Assembly (NCBI GenBank): GCA_021777675.1
Contig: JAJYDG010000007.1
Span: forward strand, 1 to 40,491
From: a bacterium
GTDB taxonomy: Bacteria; Patescibacteriota; Minisyncoccia; Moranbacterales; UBA2206
Length of the DNA: 40,491 bases
Direction: 5' to 3'
Part shown: one piece after another, positions 9,890 to 18,824 of the stretch
How the letters are laid out: every line of letters starts with the position of its first letter
Position numbering within the stretch: the first letter of the stretch is position 1
The notes under the pieces: model-generated
Databases searched by the model: none
Seen by the model: only the letters and a program-made list of their open reading frames with translations
What the model was told of the DNA's origin: nothing
Program-made: the position numbers and the translations under genes

Positions 9890-10445
9890 TGCACTTGGGG
9901 CAAATTATTCTTGCTTCAAACTCTCTTTTTTCTAAATTCGTCACCCTTAAAACTAAAATTATTTCCTCATTGCATTTTGGACAAGTGAGACCGTCACTCA
10001 AATTTAAGTCGCTATTAAAACGAAAAGCGTCAAGCTCAATTTTATTGAGCTTCAAACGATATTCCGAAGCATTAAATAGCGCATTTACCCGAGAAACAAC
10101 TTCTCTGGGACTAATCATTCCCACCACAAAAAAATTTTTTATTCCCATTTTAATCGCTTTTTCACGATCTTCCTCGCGCCCCATATGCGAGGACATCACA
10201 ATGGGAATCTCTCTTGTGGCCACATTCTTTCTCAAATTTTCTATTAAGCCAAAACCATCCATTCTTGGCATAATGATGCCGGTGAAAATAACATCGGGAA
10301 TGTTTTTTGTCGCACTATCAATTCCTTCAATACCATCAACAGCTTCGATAACTTCATAGTTTTCATTTTTAAAAACATCTACATATAGGCTTCTGATATT
10401 TTCATCATCATCAACAATCAAAATTTTACGCTTTTTGTTCTCCAT
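9882..10445 (-). CDS. Degenerate response-regulator receiver domain fused to C-terminal zinc ribbon
   Basis: N-terminus ILIVDDDENIRSLY is a receiver start; C-terminus has CPKC...CPKC. The expected phospho-Asp is Gly (FTGIIMP). Confidence 0.85.
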   Translation of the reverse strand: MENKKRKILIVDDDENIRSLYVDVFKNENYEVIEAVDGIEGIDSATKNIPDVIFTGIIMPRMDGFGLIENLRKNVATREIPIVMSSHMGREEDREKAIKMGIKNFFVVGMISPREVVSRVNALFNASEYRLKLNKIELDAFRFNSDLNLSDGLTCPKCNEEIILVLRVTNLEKREFEARIICPKCNE

Positions 10446-10455
10446 TGTTTTTTTA

Positions 10456-12519
10456 TTAAATAATTATTTTTACATCTATTGCCACCGGCTTCTTCCCGTT
10501 ATTATAAACTAAAAGAGGATTGATATCAAATTCAAAAATTCCCTCCGCTTCATTTGAAAACTCGCCCAAGGCTAAAATAATCCGTGCAATATCGTCCAAT
10601 CCATAGGATTTTTGTCCTCTTGTTCCATTGAATAAAAATCCCAATTTTCCCGTTTGCAAAACAGTCTTAATTTCTTCACCTGAAAAAGGTGGTATAAAGA
10701 TTTCAGCAACCTTAAACACTTCTGCATAAATTCCTCCCAAACCGCAAAGAATCGTTGTGCCAAAAGAGGCATCTTTTTTAATTCCTAAAATCAATTCCAC
10801 ATCGCGCTCAAGCATTGTTTGAATGATTAGTTTTGCGCCGGGAAAGTTAGTTCTCATTTTATTGAAAGCCATTTCTAATTCCATTTGATTTTGAATATTT
10901 AAAATCAATCCTTGTTTGTCGGTTTTATGCAAAACAGCATCACTATCAACTTTAATCACAACAGGGAAAATATCAATAATCGGCAAACTGCTCGTGGCTT
11001 CCAGTTCCAATGTTTTCACTGTTTCAATTCCATATAAATCCATAATTCTTTGGCTCTCGGAGAAATAGAGCGCTTTTCGTTTTTCTTTTTTAGCTTTTTC
11101 AATAATCAAGCTAACAGTTTTTTGTCTTTGAAAGTTCACCGTTTGTGTTATGTTTTCCAAAGCATTTTTTTTGAATATACTCCAAGCATAATAATCATCA
11201 AGCATTTTGACGGCTTTTTCCGGAAAAGTGAAATTAAACACACCATTGCCTTGCAACTCTTTCACGCCATCTTTGATTTTTTCTCCTCCGATAAATACTG
11301 TTATGATTGTTTTTTTGCTTTTCTGTTTAAAATCGGCAATCACTTTTGCAATTTTCTCCACTGGCGTTTGATCTTGAGGAGTCAAAACGCAAATAACCGA
11401 ACCGATTTCCAAGTCATCTTCAATTATATCCAACACCTCTCTATAACGATCTTCTTTTGCATCACCCAAAAGATCTATTGGATTTTCAACAGAAGATTCT
11501 TCCGGTAAAATTTTACGCAATTGCGTTTTTATTTGATCACTTAAATCAGCTAATATCATTTTTTTATCCGAAAAAGCATCCGCAGTAAGCACTCCGGGAC
11601 CGCCGGCGTTGGTAATAATTGCAACCTTTTCATTTTGGGGAAAATTATTTTGAGAAATAAAAGAAATTAAATTAAAAAAATCCTCTAAATTGCGCGCTCG
11701 CAAAATACCACTCTTTCTAAAAGCCACATCCATAATCATATCACTGCCGGCAATTGCTCCCGTGTGTGACGAAATTGCTTTTTGCGATCGCTCAGTTTTT
11801 CCGGCTTTCAAAACAATAATCGGCTTTACTCGAGAAACTCGGCTTGCTATTTGCAAAAAATTTTCTCCGTTTTTTATTCCTTCCAAATACATCCCCACAA
11901 CTTTTGTATTAGAGTCCTTTTCCAAATACTCCAAGATTTCCGTTTCTGTGATTTGCATTTTATTTCCAATTGAAATAATATTGGAAAAACTCAAAGCTCT
12001 TTGTTTGGCCAAATCAACCAAGGCCACAGCCAAAGCGCCGGATTGACTGATAAAAGAAATGCTACCGGAATTTGGCATATTGGAAGCAAAGGAAGCGTTT
12101 AATTTTATTTCCGGAGCGATAAAACCCAAGCAATTCGGTCCTAAAATATGCAAGGCATTTTCTTTTGCCAAATCTAAAAGCACTTGCTCGCGCGCTTTGC
12201 CTTCTTCATTCACTTCCGAAAAACCGGCTGAAATAATTGCATAATTCTTAATTTTTTTTGCATTAGCTTGTATTTCCGAAACAACAAATTTTGCCGGAAT
12301 GGCAACAATCGCCAAATCGACTTCATCGTCTATATCCTTCAAATTTCGATAGCAACGTTGATCAAAAATCCGATCATATTTCGGATTTACCAAATATACT
12401 TTTCCCGCATAGCCTAATTGCAAAATATTTTTAGCAATTACATTGCCGACTTTTCCATCTTCAGGAGATGCACCAACAATCGCAATTGATTGCGGGTTAA
12501 ATAATTTTTTCAAATTCAT
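10456..12519 (-). CDS. Acetate/acyl--CoA ligase (ADP-forming), fused alpha-beta subunits
   Basis: N-terminal CoA-binding fold (NPQSIAIVGASPEDGKVGN), SHTGAIAGSD, C-terminal ATP-grasp with KVDSDAVLHKTD and GLGGIYAEVFK. Confidence 0.92.
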   Translation of the reverse strand: MNLKKLFNPQSIAIVGASPEDGKVGNVIAKNILQLGYAGKVYLVNPKYDRIFDQRCYRNLKDIDDEVDLAIVAIPAKFVVSEIQANAKKIKNYAIISAGFSEVNEEGKAREQVLLDLAKENALHILGPNCLGFIAPEIKLNASFASNMPNSGSISFISQSGALAVALVDLAKQRALSFSNIISIGNKMQITETEILEYLEKDSNTKVVGMYLEGIKNGENFLQIASRVSRVKPIIVLKAGKTERSQKAISSHTGAIAGSDMIMDVAFRKSGILRARNLEDFFNLISFISQNNFPQNEKVAIITNAGGPGVLTADAFSDKKMILADLSDQIKTQLRKILPEESSVENPIDLLGDAKEDRYREVLDIIEDDLEIGSVICVLTPQDQTPVEKIAKVIADFKQKSKKTIITVFIGGEKIKDGVKELQGNGVFNFTFPEKAVKMLDDYYAWSIFKKNALENITQTVNFQRQKTVSLIIEKAKKEKRKALYFSESQRIMDLYGIETVKTLELEATSSLPIIDIFPVVIKVDSDAVLHKTDKQGLILNIQNQMELEMAFNKMRTNFPGAKLIIQTMLERDVELILGIKKDASFGTTILCGLGGIYAEVFKVAEIFIPPFSGEEIKTVLQTGKLGFLFNGTRGQKSYGLDDIARIILALGEFSNEAEGIFEFDINPLLVYNNGKKPVAIDVKIII

Positions 12520-12586
12520 AATGATTTGGTTTTAAAATTTTTATCTCATTTCTTATTTAATGTTATATCAAAAAAGCTAAAGAAGC

Positions 12587-12616
12587 AAAAAAAAACGAGC
12601 ACGTAGCCCGTTTTTT
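12587..12616 (-). terminator. Intrinsic terminator after rpsI
   Basis: Minus-strand RNA CGGGC-UACGU-GCUCG followed by a U run; one pair is G-U in the minus-strand transcript only. Confidence 0.75.
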
Positions 12617-12647
12617 GTAAAAATACGAAGTTAAAACAAATACACTT

Positions 12648-13100
12648 CTAGCGCTTCGCCCACTGAGGGGCGCGACGAGCTTTTTTAAGACCGGCCTTCT
12701 TTCTTTCAACAATTCTAGAATCGCGCGTCAAGAAACCGCAATCCCGCAAAGTTTTTCTCAAACCTTCATCAAATTCAATCAGGGCACGCGAGATTCCCAA
12801 TCTGATTGCTTCAGCTTGCGCATTAATCCCCCCACCGGAAACTTTTACCGTTACACTAAATTTATCGTTCTGTCCAGTTAGAATAAAGGGCGATTTTACT
12901 ACTTCAAAAAAACGTTCCACAGAAAAAAAATCACTACTTTTTTTATCATTGATCAACATCTCGACCGGTTTTTTTGCTGGATAAATTCGCACCTGAGCAA
13001 CCGCTGTTTTTCTTTTCCCAACGGCATAAAAATATTTCTCTTTTTTTTCTTCTTTTTCCGCAATCACTTCACTTTCACTTGTTACTTGTTTTTTTTCCAT
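12648..13100 (-). CDS. rpsI: 30S ribosomal protein uS9
   Basis: YAVGKRKTAVAQVR...; C-terminal RKKAGLKKARRAPQWAKR. Confidence 0.96.
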   Translation of the reverse strand: MEKKQVTSESEVIAEKEEKKEKYFYAVGKRKTAVAQVRIYPAKKPVEMLINDKKSSDFFSVERFFEVVKSPFILTGQNDKFSVTVKVSGGGINAQAEAIRLGISRALIEFDEGLRKTLRDCGFLTRDSRIVERKKAGLKKARRAPQWAKR

Positions 13101-13108
13101 ATTAAACT

Positions 13109-13501
13109 TTAGTTACTTGTTCCATTTATTACATGTTTATGCTCACCATCAATATAAATAAGCAATCTTTTCATCATTTTATCACGTAGTTTATTTTTGC
13201 AGAGCATTCCATAAACAGCGTCCCTGATCACCTTACGCGAGTCTTTTTCCATTTGCTCTTTTAATTTTGTTGCTGAGATTCCTCCCGGATAACCGGAAAA
13301 ACGATAATAGACTTTTTTATTTCCCTTTCCATGAGCAATAGAAATGTTATCAGAATTTGTCACCACCACAAAATCGCCTCCGTCGACATTTGGAGCAAAA
13401 TCAACTTTGTTTTTTCCCCGCAAAATCCTGGCGATTTCTGTTGCCATTCTTCCGGGAGTTTTATCTGTCGCATCAAAAAGATGATATTTTCTAACAATCA
13501 T
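13109..13501 (-). CDS. rplM: 50S ribosomal protein uL13
   Basis: LFDATDKTPGRMATEIARILRGKNKVDFAPNVDGGDFVVVTN; directly upstream of rpsI. Confidence 0.95.
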   Translation of the reverse strand: MIVRKYHLFDATDKTPGRMATEIARILRGKNKVDFAPNVDGGDFVVVTNSDNISIAHGKGNKKVYYRFSGYPGGISATKLKEQMEKDSRKVIRDAVYGMLCKNKLRDKMMKRLLIYIDGEHKHVINGTSN

Positions 13502-13505
13502 ATGT

Positions 13506-13871
13506 TTAATCTACAAATTCAATAATAGCCAGTCGTGCACTATCGCTTTTGCGAGTGGCCAATTTAATTATTCTAGTATATCCACTATTTCTCTTGGAAA
13601 ATTTATCGGAAAAATCACCCATTAATTTTTGAGTAGCCATTCCGGGAATATATTTTCTAAGATCACGAATAGTATTCATTTTAGATAGGGCCTTTTTGCC
13701 TTTTTTGGCCTTGTTTACAAGCCTATCGATTCTATTTTTCAATTCCTTAGCCTTAGCTTCCGTTGTTTCAATTTTTTCTTGCATAATCAAACTTCCAAGC
13801 ATTGTTCGAAATAACGCTTTGCGCTGATCAGCCTCTCTGCCAAATTCTCTAACTTTATTTTGATGACGCAT
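13506..13871 (-). CDS. rplQ: 50S ribosomal protein bL17
   Basis: MRHQNKVREFGREADQRKALFRTMLGSLIMQEKIETTEAKAKEL; follows rpoA. Confidence 0.95.
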   Translation of the reverse strand: MRHQNKVREFGREADQRKALFRTMLGSLIMQEKIETTEAKAKELKNRIDRLVNKAKKGKKALSKMNTIRDLRKYIPGMATQKLMGDFSDKFSKRNSGYTRIIKLATRKSDSARLAIIEFVD

Positions 13872-13882
13872 ACTCTTTTAAA

Positions 13883-14878
13883 TTAATTCTCTTTTTTTAG
13901 ATTTATTCCAAAATCGCCAATGGCTTTCTTGATTTCCTTGATTCCTTTTTCACCCATGCCATCAAGTTCGCCAATCTGAACCTCTGTTAAATTCATAATA
14001 TCTTCAATGTTTGCTACATTATTCTTCTCTAAAACATTTAATGTTCTGGTAGAAAGTCCTTTCAGGTCAATTACCGCTGTTTTGGCGGCATCATCGTTTT
14101 CAATTTCACCACTATTTTTGTTATTATCTGATTTTTCTACTTCCATAGCCACGAGCCCTCCAACAAGACCGATTTCTTCCATTTGAGAAATTTGCTCAAC
14201 CTCGGAAAGCACAGAAAATTGATTTATTAAAATTTCCACCGCCTTATCGAAAGCTTCTTTAGGAGAAATTGATCCGTCCGTTACAATTTCAAATTTTATT
14301 CTTTCAAAATCAGTGCGCTTTCCTACTCGCACATTTTCAACAACATAATTAACTCGACGAATCGGGGTAAAAATTGCATCTAATGCGATTACGCCTACTT
14401 CTTTCTTTTCTCTTGTCTGTTGTTCTATTGGAACATAACCTATTCCATTTTCCACTTCCATTTCAATTTCAATTTCTCCCTTGGCATTTGTAATAGTTGC
14501 AATGTGCGCATCTTTGGAAACAACTTCAATATCAGATGAGCACTTAATCATTCCTGCAGTAATTGCCTTCTCTCCTTTAGCACTCAAGGTTACCGTAATC
14601 GGACCATCTTTAAAAGTTTTAAATCTTACTTGTTTCAAGTTTAAAATTATCTGAATAACATCTTCTAAGACACCAGGAATAGTCGAAAACTCATGTTTGA
14701 CCCCCTTAATTTTCACGGAAGTGATCGCCGAACCGGGCATAGACGATAAAAGCACTCGCCTTAATGCATTGCCAAGCGTCGTTCCGTAACCGGGATAGCA
14801 ACCCTCGATTTGAAACTTGCCATTTTTTCCATCATCGGAAATATATTTAGGTTTTTGAGGAAGTGTTATTGATTGCAT
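13883..14878 (-). CDS. rpoA: DNA-directed RNA polymerase subunit alpha
   Basis: GYGTTLGNALRRVLLSSMPGSAITSVKIKG and C-terminal helix-hairpin-helix region. Confidence 0.97.
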   Translation of the reverse strand: MQSITLPQKPKYISDDGKNGKFQIEGCYPGYGTTLGNALRRVLLSSMPGSAITSVKIKGVKHEFSTIPGVLEDVIQIILNLKQVRFKTFKDGPITVTLSAKGEKAITAGMIKCSSDIEVVSKDAHIATITNAKGEIEIEMEVENGIGYVPIEQQTREKKEVGVIALDAIFTPIRRVNYVVENVRVGKRTDFERIKFEIVTDGSISPKEAFDKAVEILINQFSVLSEVEQISQMEEIGLVGGLVAMEVEKSDNNKNSGEIENDDAAKTAVIDLKGLSTRTLNVLEKNNVANIEDIMNLTEVQIGELDGMGEKGIKEIKKAIGDFGINLKKEN

Positions 14879-14904
14879 TTGTTTAATTTATAATTTAATT
14901 AAAA

Positions 14905-15540
14905 TTATCGCGAATAGTATTCCACCACCACCTGCGCATCGACATTAATTCCGATATCTTCCTTAAGCGGTAAGCTAGTAACCGTTCCTTGCATCTTTTG
15001 AGCATCAAAAGTAACCCAAGCAGGAAAATCTTTTTTATTTTTAAGCCCGAGTTCAATATTTTTAAAATAATTTGATTCTTTTTTGCTATCTCTTATTCCG
15101 ATCACTTGCCCAATTTTAATTTCGCAAGAAGGAATAGTCATTTTTTTTCCATCAACGCTGATTAATCCATGGTTAACAAGTTGGCGGGCTTGCGCACGAG
15201 ATGAAGCAAAACCCATTCGATAAACCACATTATCCAGGCGCATTTCCAATCGCAATAAAAGCAGATCTCCCGTAACTCCCTTTTTATGCTTGACATCATC
15301 AAAATGTTTTCTGAATTGACGCTCCATTATGCCATAAATGCGTTTTATTTTCTGCTTTGCACTCAATTGAATACCATATTCACTGCGATTTCCGCGAGAC
15401 ATTTTCTTTCCATGAACTCCGGGGATATAAGCTCGCTTAATCATCGCGCACTTAGGCCCATTGCAACGATCACCTTTAAGAAAAAGCTTTTCCATCGCTC
15501 TTCGACATTTTCGACATTTTGCTTCTGTATCCCTAGCCAT
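14905..15540 (-). CDS. rpsD: 30S ribosomal protein uS4
   Basis: MARDTEAKCRKCRR..., S4 domain LRLEMRLDNVVYRMGFASSRAQARQLVNHGLISVDGK; start chosen at MARD. Confidence 0.96.
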   Translation of the reverse strand: MARDTEAKCRKCRRAMEKLFLKGDRCNGPKCAMIKRAYIPGVHGKKMSRGNRSEYGIQLSAKQKIKRIYGIMERQFRKHFDDVKHKKGVTGDLLLLRLEMRLDNVVYRMGFASSRAQARQLVNHGLISVDGKKMTIPSCEIKIGQVIGIRDSKKESNYFKNIELGLKNKKDFPAWVTFDAQKMQGTVTSLPLKEDIGINVDAQVVVEYYSR

Positions 15541-15571
15541 ATTCTCTTTCAAATAAATAAATTAATAAAAA

Positions 15572-16027
15572 CTAAACACGCCTTGGTTTTTTTGCTCGGC
15601 AACCATTATGCGGAATTGGAGTTGTATCTTTAATCATCGTTATTTCAAAACCATTATTTGCCAATGCTCGGATTGAAGCTTCCCGCCCCGATCCAACTCC
15701 GCAAACAAAAACTTCCAACTCCTGAACTCCATATTTTTTTACTTTTTCGGAAACATTGGCAACTACTTGTGTTGCAGCATAAGGAGTTGCTTTTTTCGCT
15801 CCCTTGAATCCCAATAATCCGGAAGACGACCAGCCAAGCACCGCACCGGTTTGATCTGAAATATTGATGATTGTGTTATTATAAGAGCATTTTATTGTTG
15901 CCCTGCCTTTGGCAATTTGTCTTTTTGCTTTTTTGAATTTCTTTTTTTCCAAAGCAACAATTTCGGTATCAACCGTTTTTTTATCATCCAACTCCTGTTT
16001 ATTATTTTGTGTGATGTTATTCGTCAT
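15572..16027 (-). CDS. rpsK: 30S ribosomal protein uS11 with Lys/Asn-rich N-terminal extension
   Basis: [42 protein letters not shown]-type core; C-terminal [12 protein letters not shown]. Confidence 0.95.
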   Translation of the reverse strand: [151 protein letters not shown]

Positions 16028-16048
16028 AATATGCTTATACGATTAATT

Positions 16049-16435
16049 TTAAGTTTTTTCCGTCTTGACTCTTCCCGAACCCATCGTTCTGCGCACATTG
16101 CCTCTTACAGTACGATTATTTGTCTTTGTTCTTTGACCACGAACAGGAAGACCTTTTTGATGTCTTGTCCCTCTATAGCAACCAATTTCTTTCAGTCTTT
16201 TTATATTATCCCGCACTTCCAATTTCAAATCACCTTCAACTTTAACTTTTTTCTCCACAAAACTGCGAATATCGTTCTGTTCTTTTTCAGTCAAATCCTT
16301 AACCCTTTTATCCTTATCTATATTCAACTCGCTTAAAATATTATTAGCAACATTTTTTCCCACTCCATAGATATAAGTTAGGGAAATCTCCACTCTTTTA
16401 TTGTCAGGGATATTTACTCCGGCGATTCTTAACAT
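16049..16435 (-). CDS. rpsM: 30S ribosomal protein uS13
   Basis: [26 protein letters not shown]...[25 protein letters not shown]. Confidence 0.96.
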   Translation of the reverse strand: MLRIAGVNIPDNKRVEISLTYIYGVGKNVANNILSELNIDKDKRVKDLTEKEQNDIRSFVEKKVKVEGDLKLEVRDNIKRLKEIGCYRGTRHQKGLPVRGQRTKTNNRTVRGNVRRTMGSGRVKTEKT

Positions 16436-16450
16436 ATTTTTTAATTTAAA

Positions 16451-16564
16451 TTAACCTTGTCTTTGTTTATGCTTCGGGTTAGAGCAAATCACGAAAAGCA
16501 CGCCCTTGCGCTTTACAGTCTTGCATTTATCACAAATTTTTTTAACTGATGCTCTCACTTTCAT
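16451..16564 (-). CDS. rpmJ: 50S ribosomal protein bL36 (37 aa, absent from the supplied ORF track)
   Basis: Manual reverse translation: [37 protein letters not shown]; zinc-binding CxxC...C...H form. Confidence 0.95.
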   Translation of the reverse strand: MKVRASVKKICDKCKTVKRKGVLFVICSNPKHKQRQG

Positions 16565-16571
16565 AAATTTT

Positions 16572-16793
16572 TTATTTAAGCCGTTGAACCACTCTTCCCT
16601 TGGTTAAATCATAGGGACTCATTTCAATTAAAACTCTATCCCCCGGAATTATACGAATATAATTAACACGCATCTTTCCCGAAATATATGCCAAAATTTC
16701 ATGTCCACTTGCCAGTTTAACTCTGAAAGTCGCGCTCGGCAAAAGCTCAGTAACTACACCTTCCAATTTAACGATCTCTTTGTCTTGTCCCAT
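16572..16793 (-). CDS. infA: Translation initiation factor IF-1
   Basis: [67 protein letters not shown]. Confidence 0.96.
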   Translation of the reverse strand: MGQDKEIVKLEGVVTELLPSATFRVKLASGHEILAYISGKMRVNYIRIIPGDRVLIEMSPYDLTKGRVVQRLK

Positions 16794-16965
16794 AAATTAT
16801 TTTTATGCAAAATCTTTCGAAACAAAAAAATAGACGGATACCCAAGCGATACCCTCAAAAACAAAGTTTCCAGCGATCCGCTTAGAGCAGAAAATAATCC
16901 AAATTCGTGCGTTTAATCATTCCCTCTATTTGAATTCGATATTTAATTTTGCAATGTCTTTGACT

Positions 16966-16994
16966 ATACTAACTAATTTTTTTTTTCTTGTCAA
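16966..16994 (-). promoter_or_regulatory. Promoter of the infA/ribosomal operon: TTGACA-N17-TAGTAT
   Basis: -35 at 16989-16994, -10 at 16966-16971 on the reverse strand; A-rich spacer of 17 bp. Confidence 0.7.
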
Positions 16995-17039
16995 TAGCTT
17001 GCTCGATAAGGCAGATTCAAAACCTTTTACATTAATCAA

Positions 17040-17405
17040 TTAATTTCTTTTCTCAATCCAATTAGTAATAAATAATCCACCAATAACAAAAACTGATCCT
17101 GCAATTTGGATACTCCATTCCAAGGCTACCTTCCAACTATCGGCATGGCTGAAGGCAAAAATAATATAGAAAATTCCAGCCGAAATAAAGATAATCCCGC
17201 CAACTATCTCGTGCTTCCAAGAGATTATCAGAACTATCAGGAAAATCAAGGCTAAAATATTATGCAAAAACAGACCGGCAAGTATTTGCCAAAATCCCGA
17301 TTTTTCATTAAAGACATCCAACGAAAATAATGATAGAAAAATAATAAACACTATTGATAGCATTCTGGGCATCCAAAATATAAATTTATTCGTTTTCTTT
17401 GCCAT
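17040..17405 (-). CDS. Hypothetical membrane protein
   Basis: About four hydrophobic helices; start at MAKKTNKFIF (17405). Confidence 0.6.
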   Translation of the reverse strand: MAKKTNKFIFWMPRMLSIVFIIFLSLFSLDVFNEKSGFWQILAGLFLHNILALIFLIVLIISWKHEIVGGIIFISAGIFYIIFAFSHADSWKVALEWSIQIAGSVFVIGGLFITNWIEKRN

Positions 17406-17448
17406 GATTAAATTATAACACAAAAAATAAACCAAGGCAAAGTACGCT

Positions 17449-17478
17449 TTGACAAATAAATTATTTTTTTGTTATTAT
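17449..17478 (+). promoter_or_regulatory. Strong promoter TTGACA-N18-TATTAT
   Basis: Perfect -35 at 17449-17454 and TATTAT at 17473-17478, about 40 nt upstream of the ATG at 17518. Confidence 0.8.
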
Positions 17479-17517
17479 GCGAATAATAGTTTTTTAACAA
17501 TCCAAGGAGGGAATATT

Positions 17518-18765
17518 ATGTTGAAAAGAAGCGTAACATCATCTTATTTCTTATTTTTTGTTGCTATTTCATTTTTTAACATAACCCTCTCTCATGGAGA
17601 GGAATATTCCGCCACATACAGTGGCGGTAATTTTAAAATTTTCAATCTCAATGTGGCAGGTATTCATGTTGAGGCTGTTTTTTCAGTTTCTATTGGAAAT
17701 GAAGGAGAAATATTGTTTTCATTGAAACAAGTAAATGCTCCTTCTGGAATGAAAGAATCCTCTTACGGAGAGGACAATGTGATAACGATACCAACTGTAA
17801 ATTTGGGTAAAGAGAAAACTTATTGCCTGAAATTACAATACAAACCAGAAATAAGTACAGTTATGACAGTGTTTGTATTAAGCGACTGGTTTGTAAATGA
17901 ACAATCTGTTTTTGGTGTTGCTTTCAATGCCACTGACGGATTTGGAAATTGGAAGGAAAATTTGCAAGAAACAAGCGAATTTTCCAAGATTGCGATGATA
18001 ATGAGCAACGGGAATAATCCTACGGAAATTGCTATTGCCGATTCTAAAAAAATAGATCGCGCAACAGAATTAGGGATGAAACCACTAGTTGTTTTATCTA
18101 GCATTTTTTTTAATGAAAACTATTCTTTGTATGAAGATTATGAGGAACGTTTTCAAACATACATAAAAAAAATTAAAAATAAAAACGTCATATGGGGAAC
18201 GTATCTCATTGATGAATATGATTGGATTGCAATCCAACATGGATACAGTCCAAAAAAAATGAGAACAATGGTAAACAAGGCGATTGCACTTGTTAAAAAC
18301 GTCCTTCCTACTGTTCTCACCATAGGGGTCGCTGCCACTGTCGCTGACGATCTTAAAAAAGAAACGTTACTTGGATTCCCGATTTCGGCTGATTGGTATG
18401 CCGAATATGGCTTTCCCAATTTCGACTTAATCGGATTCGATCTATATTGGACTCAATTTCCACTATGTGGATATGCAGACAATTCTTTGGATAATTTTTT
18501 CAAAACATGGGAAAAGTATGCGGAAAATTTGAAAGATTTTTTGCATCCAGGACAAAAAACCGTCCTAATCCCAGGAACATACGAAACCGCAGATTCGCCA
18601 ATTTCAGTCGAGGAGCATTTGCGACTGTTCAGTTTTTACAAAAATAAACAGCTTACAGACCCCAGAGTGGGAGCGGTAATCTGTTTTTTGTGGCCATCCA
18701 CAAGTGGAATGATCGGCCTTCGCGATCTTTCCACGAAAAAAAAAGAAATTTGGGAAAATTTTTAG
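17518..18765 (+). CDS. Secreted protein, probable TIM-barrel glycoside-hydrolase-like domain with N-terminal beta domain
   Basis: Signal peptide MLKRSVTSSYFLFFVAISFFNITLSHG; SD AAGGAGG before ATG 17518; barrel-like motifs VIWGTYLIDEYDW, FDLIGFDLYWT, VGAVICFLWPS. Confidence 0.7.
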   Translation: MLKRSVTSSYFLFFVAISFFNITLSHGEEYSATYSGGNFKIFNLNVAGIHVEAVFSVSIGNEGEILFSLKQVNAPSGMKESSYGEDNVITIPTVNLGKEKTYCLKLQYKPEISTVMTVFVLSDWFVNEQSVFGVAFNATDGFGNWKENLQETSEFSKIAMIMSNGNNPTEIAIADSKKIDRATELGMKPLVVLSSIFFNENYSLYEDYEERFQTYIKKIKNKNVIWGTYLIDEYDWIAIQHGYSPKKMRTMVNKAIALVKNVLPTVLTIGVAATVADDLKKETLLGFPISADWYAEYGFPNFDLIGFDLYWTQFPLCGYADNSLDNFFKTWEKYAENLKDFLHPGQKTVLIPGTYETADSPISVEEHLRLFSFYKNKQLTDPRVGAVICFLWPSTSGMIGLRDLSTKKKEIWENF

Positions 18766-18767
18766 GA

Positions 18768-18805
18768 AAACGGGCTATTTGTTAAATTTAACAAATAGCC
18801 CGTTT
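18768..18805. terminator. 38-bp perfect palindrome between convergent genes, probable bidirectional terminator
   Basis: AAACGGGCTATTTGTTAAATTTAACAAATAGCCCGTTT. Confidence 0.75.
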
Positions 18806-18824
18806 CTATTGAGTAGTTTTTACA

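Noticed and set aside
17449-17517. N-terminal extension of the secreted protein from a TTG start
   Set aside because: That TTG is the -35 box TTGACA; ATG 17518 follows a perfect SD and starts a signal peptide.
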